A stretch of DNA of 64,000 nt from Terracoccus sp. 273MFTsu3.1 (GTDB taxonomy: Bacteria > Actinomycetota > Actinomycetes > Actinomycetales > Dermatophilaceae), in the NCBI RefSeq assembly GCF_000383675.1, contig NZ_KB911827.1, positions 62,001 to 126,000 of the forward strand. The letters run 5' to 3'. Under the pieces are notes generated by a model. That model did not search any database. It was given only the letters and a program-made list of their open reading frames with translations, and was not told the DNA's origin. Shown piece by piece: positions 57,401-64,000 of this stretch. A program made the position numbers and the translations under genes. Position 1 is the stretch's first letter; each line of letters opens with the position of its first letter.

Positions 57401-58108
57401 ATGGACATGCTGAGGAGCGCACAGATCGCCGAGGCCGACCTGGGCGAGTGGCGCAAGCTGGCCCAGGGACTCCACGCCCGTTATCTCGTCGACGGCTTCG
57501 GCGCGGGCGTCCGGTTCGTCGCCGCAGTGGGCGAGGCGGGTGACGCGCTCCACCACCACCCGCGCGTGTCCATCGGTGCGGAGTGTGTCGACCTCAAGCT
57601 GGTCAGCCACGACGCGATCTACCGCGACGACGAAGGCACCGAGCACGTCGTCGAATGGGTGACCCAGCAGGACGTCGACCTCGCGCGACGGATCACCGAG
57701 ATCGCGGCCGACCACGGGCTCCGGGCTGACCCGGCGTCGGTCAGCGACCTCGAGCTCGGCCTCGACACGGCGCGCTCGTCGAGGATCGCCCCGGTCTGGG
57801 CCGCCCTCCTCACGGGGAGCGCCGAGTCCCAGGGACGCGGGACCCCCAGCGACGAGATCCGGGACGCCACCGGGCGCGTGCCCAACCTGTGGTTCGGGGA
57901 CGCGGACGAGCAGCAGACCACGGGTCAGCGCTTCCACGTCGAGGTCTACGTGGCTCCCGAGGCTGCCGCACCGCGGATCGCCGCCGTGCTCGCCGCGGGC
58001 GGGACCGTCGTCGACGACAGCGACGCGCCCGCGCTGACCGTGGTCGCCGACCAGGACGGCAACAGGGGAGTCCTCTGCGTCGACGTGGCTGCGGTGAAGC
58101 AGGACTGA
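57401..58108 (+). CDS. PCD-like plus glyoxalase-like two-domain protein
   Basis: The 235-aa protein has an N-terminal half like pterin-4a-carbinolamine dehydratase (GDALHHHPRVSI near residues 47-58, then TQQDVDLARRI near 88-98) and a C-terminal half of vicinal-oxygen-chelate type (RFHVEVYVAP near 175-184). The catalytic His cluster of PCD is present. It may act in pterin or aromatic-amine metabolism, but fusion with a VOC domain makes the real role uncertain. It starts 20 bp after the DinB gene. Confidence 0.82.
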   Translation: MDMLRSAQIAEADLGEWRKLAQGLHARYLVDGFGAGVRFVAAVGEAGDALHHHPRVSIGAECVDLKLVSHDAIYRDDEGTEHVVEWVTQQDVDLARRITEIAADHGLRADPASVSDLELGLDTARSSRIAPVWAALLTGSAESQGRGTPSDEIRDATGRVPNLWFGDADEQQTTGQRFHVEVYVAPEAAAPRIAAVLAAGGTVVDDSDAPALTVVADQDGNRGVLCVDVAAVKQD

Positions 58109-58116
58109 AGCCCCAT

Positions 58117-58143
58117 GTCCGGCACGTCCGGCACGTCCGGCAC
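58117..58143. repeat. Three tandem GTCCGGCAC units
   Basis: A 9-bp perfect repeat between two convergent gene ends, 8 bp after the PCD-like stop. It may help termination. Confidence 0.8.
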
Positions 58144-58159
58144 GCCGGACCACGGCGGC

Positions 58160-60466
58160 TCAGATGAAGCTGCCGAAGCCCTTGGAGACGAGGATCCGGC
58201 TGGTGAAGCCTCCTCTGCCGGTGCCGGTGCCGGTGAAGACGTAGAGGTAGCCGTTCGGGGCGAGAGCGAGCAGGTCCTTGCGGCCGTCGCCGGTGAAGTC
58301 AGCCATGCCGGCCAGCTGGGTGAAGCCGTTCCAGCCCTTGCTCGTGCCGATCTGTGTACGAGCGCGGAACCCAGCGGTGCCGGTGCCACCGTAGAACCAG
58401 AGGGTCCCGTCGCTCCGGCGGGCGACGAGGTCGTCGCGGCGGTCGCCGTCGAGGTCGCCGACCCCGACGACCGTCGTGTAGGACTGCCACCCGCTGCCGA
58501 TCTTCCGCGGTCCCCAGAAGCGAGCCCAGTCCCGGTTGGCCCAGAGATACATGTCTCCGTTGTCGGCGATCGTCAGCACGTCGGCCTTGGCGTCGCCGTT
58601 GACATCGCCCGGGGTCACGATGTGCCGGTAGGCGTTGAACGTCGACGGTGAGATCGAGTTGAAGGGGACGAGCCGGTTGCCGTTGTAGGCCCACCACGAC
58701 TCGTCCGTCCCCGTGTAGCTGACGGACAGCACGTTGCCGCCGAAGAAGTCGTCGGTCGGCTTGGCCAGGGCCGGGAGCAGGGTGCGCACGTCGCCGAGGC
58801 CGGAGCCGACCTTGGTGCTTCCGGTGATCCCACCCCTGCCGTTGCCGCGGTAGAGGTACGCGACGTTCCCGTGGGTGACGCCGACGATGTCGGCGCGCCC
58901 GTCGTTGCTGACGTCGGTGGTGATGAAGAGCCGCTGCCGCGGACGGGTGGTCGCCTTCGCCGCGCGCGCCGGCCCGAGTCCCGCGGCGTTCCGGGCACGC
59001 ACCGACACGGTGTATGCCGTGTGGTCGGCCAGGCCGGTCACGGTCAGGCTGCGGGCGCTCCCGCCGACGGTGTACGTCCTGCCGCCGGGTGACACGGTGA
59101 CGGCATAGCCGGTGACCGCACTGTTGCCGGTCTCGCTGGGAGGATCCCACTGCGCGCGGAGCGACCGGTCGAGGGGCACGGCCGCGAGGTAGGAGGGTGC
59201 CGTCGGCGCGGCGATGACCGCGAGGTCGAGGGTCGAGAGGTCGATGGCGTGCGTCGTCGCGCAGGCACGGTTGCAGCTCAGCATGCCCCCGCGGTCGTAC
59301 TCGCTGTAGTTGCCCACCGCGTCGCGCAGCACGACCGAGTCGGCGACCCATGAGCCGGTGCCCATGCTGGGGAGCCGGGCCGTCGTGACACCGGTGCCGG
59401 GACCGGTGAGCGACGACGTGAGCTCCCACCAGAGCGGCGTCTGGAAGCCCGTGGACGACTGGTAGTGGATCGTCACCGAGGCGAGGGCCTCGTCCGTCGC
59501 GCCGTAGGAGAGGGTTCCGGTCGAGCCGCTCGTCGTCGGCCGTGTCATCCAGGCGAGGCGGGAGAGCACGGGTGACGTGACGTCGACGGACGACCCCGTC
59601 ACCGTGACCGTCGTGGACGCGAAGGGGAGCGTGTGCGTCGTCGGGCCACCGGCGCTTCCCTGCGGCCACACCTGCACGCTGCCCGACGCGCGGTAGGTCG
59701 CCGTGTTGCCGGCGAGGTCACGGACGTAGACCGAGTCGAGGCGGTAGGGACCGTTCGGCACGGAGGTCGGCACGACCCCGCCCACCGACCCGAAGGCCGT
59801 CGGGTCGCCGGTCAGACGGAACGAGTAGCTCCCGTTCGTGAAGACGGCATACGCCATCGAGGCCAGGGAGGTCACAGGCGGGTGCGCCTCGTCGACGTCG
59901 AGTGCGAGGCGTGCCGGCGTGCCCACGGCGACGCTCGGTGCGGCCAGGGCCAGCGACGTGACGACCGGTGCGACCTCGTCGGGCGTCGAGCCCGTGACGG
60001 TCAGTGTCGTGGCGAACGACAGGTCGTGGGTCGCACCGGGGCAGGCAGGGTCGCACGTCATGCCGTGGGCCCGGTACTCGGTGCTGTTGCCGCTCTCGTC
60101 GGTGACCGTGAGCAGGAGAAGCGAGGTGGGCACGTCGGCCAGGCCGTCGGGCACCGTCGACGACGCGACACCGGACAGGGGCAGGTGCGAGCCGAAGTCC
60201 CACTCCGTTCGCCGGCCCGCTCCGTCGACGAACGAGGCGACGATCGACACGGTTGACGACGCGTCCGTGACGGAGTACGAGATCGTGACGGGGTCGCCGG
60301 GGGACACGTCGGGCGCGGACGTGAACGAGATGGTGTCGATCCGGGGGGAGACGTCGTCCGTCGCCCAGGCCGACGGAGCGGACACGGTCATCGCAACCGT
60401 GGTAACCGCGACCCCCACGGCCAGGAGCGCGGCCAGTCGGCGTCGGGCATGGACGTACCGGAACAT
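58160..60466 (-). CDS. Large secreted protein with Fn3 and FG-GAP/VCBS repeats
   Basis: The 768-aa protein has a signal peptide (residues 1-35). Two or three Ig-like repeats of about 135 aa (TSLALAAPSVAVGTPARLAL, VLSRLAWMTRPTTSGSTGTL) carry paired Cys in CNRACATTH and CDPACPGATH. One Fn3 domain (about 435-520) is followed by an FG-GAP/VCBS propeller (about 530-768; GDVNGDAKADVLTIADNGDM, GDLDGDRRDDLVARRSDGTL, ADFTGDGRKDLLALAPNGYL). It is probably an adhesin or matrix protein. Confidence 0.88.
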   Translation of the reverse strand: MFRYVHARRRLAALLAVGVAVTTVAMTVSAPSAWATDDVSPRIDTISFTSAPDVSPGDPVTISYSVTDASSTVSIVASFVDGAGRRTEWDFGSHLPLSGVASSTVPDGLADVPTSLLLLTVTDESGNSTEYRAHGMTCDPACPGATHDLSFATTLTVTGSTPDEVAPVVTSLALAAPSVAVGTPARLALDVDEAHPPVTSLASMAYAVFTNGSYSFRLTGDPTAFGSVGGVVPTSVPNGPYRLDSVYVRDLAGNTATYRASGSVQVWPQGSAGGPTTHTLPFASTTVTVTGSSVDVTSPVLSRLAWMTRPTTSGSTGTLSYGATDEALASVTIHYQSSTGFQTPLWWELTSSLTGPGTGVTTARLPSMGTGSWVADSVVLRDAVGNYSEYDRGGMLSCNRACATTHAIDLSTLDLAVIAAPTAPSYLAAVPLDRSLRAQWDPPSETGNSAVTGYAVTVSPGGRTYTVGGSARSLTVTGLADHTAYTVSVRARNAAGLGPARAAKATTRPRQRLFITTDVSNDGRADIVGVTHGNVAYLYRGNGRGGITGSTKVGSGLGDVRTLLPALAKPTDDFFGGNVLSVSYTGTDESWWAYNGNRLVPFNSISPSTFNAYRHIVTPGDVNGDAKADVLTIADNGDMYLWANRDWARFWGPRKIGSGWQSYTTVVGVGDLDGDRRDDLVARRSDGTLWFYGGTGTAGFRARTQIGTSKGWNGFTQLAGMADFTGDGRKDLLALAPNGYLYVFTGTGTGRGGFTSRILVSKGFGSFI

Positions 60467-60669
60467 GAGTCCCCCTGTCGGACGGATGAAACCGAGCGCA
60501 GCATACGGCCTGACGGTGCGCAGGTGTCGGTTCCGGCGGAGGTGCGCTCGGCGTCCGCTTCGTCCGTGTTCGGCCAGGGTTCACGGAAGCGCCACGTCGA
60601 GGGCACCACGGCCATGCGAGAGGTCCCTAGCGTCGAGGGGCCAGTCCAGCCCCGAGCGAAGGATCTCCG

Positions 60670-61584
60670 ATGCACGTACGCCGTCTCCTGGTCAGCCTGG
60701 CCCTGGCCGGCCCACTGGCAGCACTGACCCTCGGCCCGAGCGCCGCCGCCACCTCAGTCGTCGCTGACGCCGGCACCGACGCCGCCGCCGGCTCCCACGC
60801 GGTCCTGCCCCAGCAGACCCACTTCGACCTGCAGGCGCACCGCGGGGGGATCGGCATGACGACCGAGGAGTCCCTCGAGGGCTTCGCCAAGGCGATGCGC
60901 CTCGGCGTGACCACGCTCGAGCTCGACACGCAGGTCACCAAGGACGAGAAGGTCGTCGTCAACCACGACCGTCAGGTCAGCGCCCAGAAGTGCCGCGACA
61001 CGGCCCCCGTCACGGCCGGCGACCGGATGTACCCCTACGTCGGCAAGTACATCAAGGACCTGACCCTCGCCCAGATCAGGACGATGGACTGCGGCTACCA
61101 GCAGCTGCCGGGATTCCCCGAGCAGGAGAGGGTGCCCGGCTTCCGGATGGTCGAGCTGGCGGACGTGCTGAACCTCGTCACGTCCTTCCGCGCCAAGCAG
61201 GTGACCCTCAACATCGAGACGAAGGTCGAAGCCGGCGCGTCGCCCTGGCTCGGTGGTGTCGACGCCGACGACTTCGGCGGTGACCTCGTCGCGACCGCCG
61301 CGGCGGCGGTGCCCGGGCTCACGGCGCTCTCGCCGAACTACGGCTTCCCGCAGAACGGCACGGTCTCCGACCCCGGCTTCCGCTTCTACCCCGACCGGGC
61401 CATGGTCGACGCGGCCCACGCACGAGGGCTCGAGGTCATCCCCTGGACCTGTGACGACCCGGCCACGGTCAGAGCCCTCATGGACCTCGGCGTCGACGGC
61501 GTCATCACCGACTACCCGAACCGGGTCCGCCAGGTCATGGCCGACCGCGGCATGCGCCTGCCCAAGGCGTACGCGCCCCGCTGA
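60670..61584 (+). CDS. Glycerophosphodiester phosphodiesterase, with apparent internal deletion
   Basis: The 304-aa secreted protein has a signal peptide (residues 1-27) and GDPD motifs: AHRGG near residue 57, TLELDTQVTKD near 81-91, VVNHDR near 96 and VIPWTCDDPATV near 256-267. In related actinobacterial enzymes ETKVEA is followed by about 50-60 residues including QSFDW before SPWLGG. Here ETKVEAGASPWLGG is contiguous (junction near 61231-61240), so part of the barrel seems absent while frame is kept. Activity is doubtful unless the alignment is wrong. Confidence 0.85.
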   Translation: MHVRRLLVSLALAGPLAALTLGPSAAATSVVADAGTDAAAGSHAVLPQQTHFDLQAHRGGIGMTTEESLEGFAKAMRLGVTTLELDTQVTKDEKVVVNHDRQVSAQKCRDTAPVTAGDRMYPYVGKYIKDLTLAQIRTMDCGYQQLPGFPEQERVPGFRMVELADVLNLVTSFRAKQVTLNIETKVEAGASPWLGGVDADDFGGDLVATAAAAVPGLTALSPNYGFPQNGTVSDPGFRFYPDRAMVDAAHARGLEVIPWTCDDPATVRALMDLGVDGVITDYPNRVRQVMADRGMRLPKAYAPR

Positions 61585-61644
61585 GCCACACGGCATACGC
61601 CATCGCTCGCCCTGCTCGAATCCTCCCCACCACCAGGAGTTCCC

Positions 61645-63660
61645 ATGGTCGACCTCGACCGTCGCCGTTTCCTCAAGATCGCCGGAGGCGCCGCCGCCGC
61701 GACGATGCTCGACGAGAGCATCGCCCGCGCCGCCGCCATCCCCGCCAACCGGGCCACCGGGTCCCTCAAGGACGTCGAGCACATCGTCGTGCTCATGCAG
61801 GAGAACCGGTCCTTCGAGCACTATCTCGGCAGCCTCCGCGGTGTCCGCGGCTTCGGTGACCCGCACCCCGTCCGGCTCCCGAGCGGCAAGGACGTGTGGC
61901 ACCAGTCAGACGGCACCCGAGACGTCCTGCCGTTCCACCCGAGCGTGGACGACCTCGGTGCCGCCTTCCTCGAGGGCCTGCCGCACAGCTGGACGGACGG
62001 GCAGGCGGCCGTCAACCGAGGCCACCACGACGGCTGGGTGCCGGCCAAGGGCACGACGACGATGGCCTACCTCGAGCGCCAGGACGCGGCCTTCCACTAC
62101 GCGCTGGCCGACGCCTTCACCGTGTGCGACGCCTACTACTGCTCGTTCATCGGCAACACCGACCCGAACCGCTACTACCTGTGGTCCGGATGGACGGGCA
62201 ACGACGGCAAGGGTGGTGGCCCCGTGCTCTACAACGACGAGGTCGGCTACGACTGGCGGACCTATCCCGAGCGACTCGAGCAGGCGGGCGTGTCGTGGAA
62301 GGTCTACCAGGACGAGGGCACCGGGCTCGACGCCGCCGGCTCCTGGGGCTGGACATCGGATCCCTACATCGGCAACTACGGCGACAACTCGCTGCTCTAC
62401 TTCAACCGCTACCGAGATGCCAAGCCCGGAGACCCGTTGTACGAGAGGGCCCGTCGCGGCACGAGGGCGCGTGACGGGCAGGACTACTTCGAGCAGCTGC
62501 GCCAGGACGTCGAGGCGGGCACCCTGCCGTCGGTCAGCTGGATCGCGGCGCCCGAGGCGTTCAGCGAGCACTCGAACTGGCCGACGAACTACGGAGCCTG
62601 GTACATCTCCAAGGTCCTCGACACCCTGACCTCGAACCCCGAGGTGTGGGCCCGGACCGTCCTGCTCATCACCTACGACGAGAACGACGGCTTCTTCGAC
62701 CACCTCGTGCCCCCGCACGCGAACTCGCCTGTCATCCCCGGCGCCTCGACCGTGTCGACCGCCGACGAGTTCTACGACGGCGAGCACGGTCCCGGCGCCT
62801 ACGGCATGGGTCCGCGCGTGCCGATGTTCGTCGTGTCGCCGTGGAGCACGGGTGGCTGGGTCTCGTCGGAGACCTTCGACCACACGTCCGTCATCCGGCT
62901 CATGGAGACGCGCTTCGGGGTCAAGGAGCCCAACATCACGCCGTGGCGGCGCACGGTCGCCGGCGACCTCACGTCGGCCTTCGACTTCTCGAAGACCGTC
63001 GAGAAGGTGCCCGCACTCCCGAGCACGACGAGCTGGAAGCCGTTCGACGACCAGCGGCACCCGTCGTACCGGCCCGCGCCACCGGCGCAGGGGTCCATGC
63101 CGTCGCAAGAGCCGGGGACGCGGCCGGCGCGGCCCACGCCCTACGACCTCGTCGTCCGCGAGCAGCAGACCCGGGGCGCGATCACCGTCGACCTCGACAA
63201 CCGCGGGCGACGCGGCGCGCACCTCCAGGCGCGGCTCGTCGAGCCGGCGGGGCCACCGCACAGCTACACGGTCGGCGCCGGCGACGAGCTGCGGGCGACG
63301 TGGCCCGTCAGCGGCGACTACGACATCCACGTGCACGGGCCGAACGGCTTCTTCCGCCGCTTCGCCGGTGACACGAGGACCGACCGCATCCGCGTCGAGG
63401 TGATCCGGGTCGGGCGCACCCAGCGCCTCTCGGTCACCGTCGAGGCACCGCGCGGCGTCCGCGTCGCGGTCGAGGACGCGTACGGCAGACGCACCACCGT
63501 CGGCCGGCGCCCCGTCGTCGTCGACACGTCGGCGAACGGCGGGTGGTACGACCTCACCGTCGTCGCCGAGGAGGGCCCCTTCCTCCGCGGCTTCGCGGGG
63601 CACCTGGGGACGGGTCGTCCGTCCATCAGCGAGCCGGCGCTGGGCCACGCCAACGGCTGA
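61645..63660 (+). CDS. Tat-exported phospholipase C (phosphoesterase family)
   Basis: The 671-aa protein begins with a Tat motif DRRRFLK (residues 5-11). The catalytic part has LMQENRSFEHYLG (about 50-62), YCSFIGNTDPNRYYLWSGW (about 169-187), SWIAAPEAFSEHSNWP (about 295-310), and YDENDGFFDH (about 344-353). C-terminal beta domains (about 500-660) follow, as in PlcN/PlcH-type enzymes. It hydrolyses phospholipids outside the cell. GDPD could then degrade the products, so the two-gene pair makes sense for phosphate recovery. Confidence 0.93.
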   Translation: MVDLDRRRFLKIAGGAAAATMLDESIARAAAIPANRATGSLKDVEHIVVLMQENRSFEHYLGSLRGVRGFGDPHPVRLPSGKDVWHQSDGTRDVLPFHPSVDDLGAAFLEGLPHSWTDGQAAVNRGHHDGWVPAKGTTTMAYLERQDAAFHYALADAFTVCDAYYCSFIGNTDPNRYYLWSGWTGNDGKGGGPVLYNDEVGYDWRTYPERLEQAGVSWKVYQDEGTGLDAAGSWGWTSDPYIGNYGDNSLLYFNRYRDAKPGDPLYERARRGTRARDGQDYFEQLRQDVEAGTLPSVSWIAAPEAFSEHSNWPTNYGAWYISKVLDTLTSNPEVWARTVLLITYDENDGFFDHLVPPHANSPVIPGASTVSTADEFYDGEHGPGAYGMGPRVPMFVVSPWSTGGWVSSETFDHTSVIRLMETRFGVKEPNITPWRRTVAGDLTSAFDFSKTVEKVPALPSTTSWKPFDDQRHPSYRPAPPAQGSMPSQEPGTRPARPTPYDLVVREQQTRGAITVDLDNRGRRGAHLQARLVEPAGPPHSYTVGAGDELRATWPVSGDYDIHVHGPNGFFRRFAGDTRTDRIRVEVIRVGRTQRLSVTVEAPRGVRVAVEDAYGRRTTVGRRPVVVDTSANGGWYDLTVVAEEGPFLRGFAGHLGTGRPSISEPALGHANG

Positions 63661-63684
63661 CCCCCGACAGGCGTATGCGGCGCG

Positions 63685-63719
63685 CCGGGCACCCCGGGTC
63701 GAGCACCCCGGGTGCCCGG
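63685..63719. terminator. Hairpin between convergent genes
   Basis: CCGGGCACCC (63685-63694) pairs with GGGTGCCCGG (63710-63719), with further GGG/CCC pairing in the loop. It lies between phospholipase C and the partial MFS gene. Confidence 0.65.
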
Positions 63720-63755
63720 TGACGGCGCCGGCGTCGCCGGTGGACCTGCGTGCCG

Positions 63756-64000
63756 TCAGGCCGTGCGTCGACGGTCGTCGGACGAGCGGATACCGACCTG
63801 CGAGAAGACGAGGGCGCAGGCAGCGACGAGTGCGAGCAGGGCGAGCCCGAAGCCGTACTGCGGGAAGACCTTGTCGTAGGTGGCGCCGAGGACGAGGGGT
63901 GGGAAGTAGCCGCCGAGGCCGCCGGCGGCGCCGACGAGCCCCGTCACGCTGCCGACCCGCTCCGGCGGCGCGAGGCGCGCGACCCAGGCGAAGACGCCGC
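63756..64000 (-). CDS. MFS transporter, NarK nitrate/nitrite family, C-terminal part
   Basis: Only the last 81 codons are in the window; the gene continues past the right edge. The visible part has GVFAWVARLAPPERVGSVTG and VGAAGGLGGYFPPLVLGATYD-like residues, typical of NarK-type transporters, then a last TM helix (FGLALLALVAACALVF). It imports or exchanges nitrate/nitrite. Confidence 0.8.
   Translation of the reverse strand, partial: GVFAWVARLAPPERVGSVTGLVGAAGGLGGYFPPLVLGATYDKVFPQYGFGLALLALVAACALVFSQVGIRSSDDRRRTA

Larger units (their letters stand above)
36..61598. repeat. Dispersed word GGCATAC/GTATGCC, at least 25 copies
   Basis: Counted by eye, exact 7-mers occur at least 25 times (13 as GTATGCC, 12 as GGCATAC on the plus strand), for example at 36, 5773, 7143, 11186, 12845, 18551, 20478, 20771, 26771, 29288, 32945, 45196, 46534, 50492, 52158, 53294, 59846 and 61592. 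Composition alone (about 70% GC, both strands) would give about six or seven. It reads Ala-Tyr, Tyr-Ala or Gly-Ile (with rare ATA) depending on frame and is also present between genes. Confidence 0.75.

Overview
The window is high-GC DNA (about 70% by eye) from an actinomycete. The traits that fit are GTG starts, ATGA/GTGA gene overlaps, a DinB/mycothiol-type enzyme, a SARP regulator, a SAM-IV-type riboswitch and a 'HVDLxRVSSALC' leader peptide. The overall style resembles Intrasporangiaceae-type soil or water actinomycetes, but that placement is inference. No rRNA, tRNA, CRISPR array, phage or insertion sequence was seen, so this looks like ordinary chromosome with several accessory islands.

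Layout. 0-2.4 kb: a small conserved protein, an acetyltransferase and serA. 2.5-4.5 kb: a NarL-type response regulator and its HisKA_3 sensor kinase. 5-18.9 kb: a large redox block made of a SARP regulator, a 1778-aa secreted heme peroxidase with RTX repeats and Fn3 domains, a CopC-CopD copper protein, a small secreted protein and a 1563-aa multicopper oxidase with permuted copper motifs. RTX heme peroxidases and giant multicopper oxidases are the two known enzyme types for bacterial Mn(II) oxidation, and here they lie side by side with a copper-handling gene. 18.9-22.5 kb: a PucR-like regulator divergent from a ferredoxin-reductase/acyl-desaturase pair. 22.8-26.3 kb: a COG4705-like membrane protein and an OmpR-type two-component system. 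Its kinase and regulator genes converge and overlap inside a 9-bp minisatellite. 26.4-32.3 kb: a four-gene overlapping operon led by an asparagine synthetase fused to a CofE-like (F420 gamma-glutamyl ligase-like) domain, followed by a PAP2 phosphatase, a polysaccharide-deacetylase-like lipoprotein and a beta-propeller lipoprotein.

32.5-39.9 kb, mostly minus strand: two small oxidoreductase/transferase-like genes, a sulfatase / formylglycine-generating enzyme / HAD phosphatase operon, a second desaturase, a small membrane protein and a hemerythrin. 40-45.5 kb: an FAD oxidoreductase with an SRPBCC protein, a secreted protein behind a four-copy 11-bp-period direct repeat, a permease and a CDF-type transporter. 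45.6-52.6 kb: a sulfur/amino-acid block. It holds a polar amino-acid ABC transporter, then a SAM-IV-type riboswitch and a 34-aa leader peptide placed in tandem before cysteine dioxygenase, two LLM flavin monooxygenases and an FMN reductase, which suggests organosulfur use controlled by both SAM and cysteine.

52.7-64 kb: small housekeeping or stress genes (peptidase E, RibD-like reductase, cupin-TPR protein, acetyltransferase, DinB protein, PCD-glyoxalase fusion), a large secreted FG-GAP protein, a glycerophosphodiesterase that seems to lack part of its barrel, a Tat-exported phospholipase C and the tail of a NarK-like transporter. A short word, GGCATAC/GTATGCC, recurs at least 25 times over the whole window and forces otherwise rare codons.
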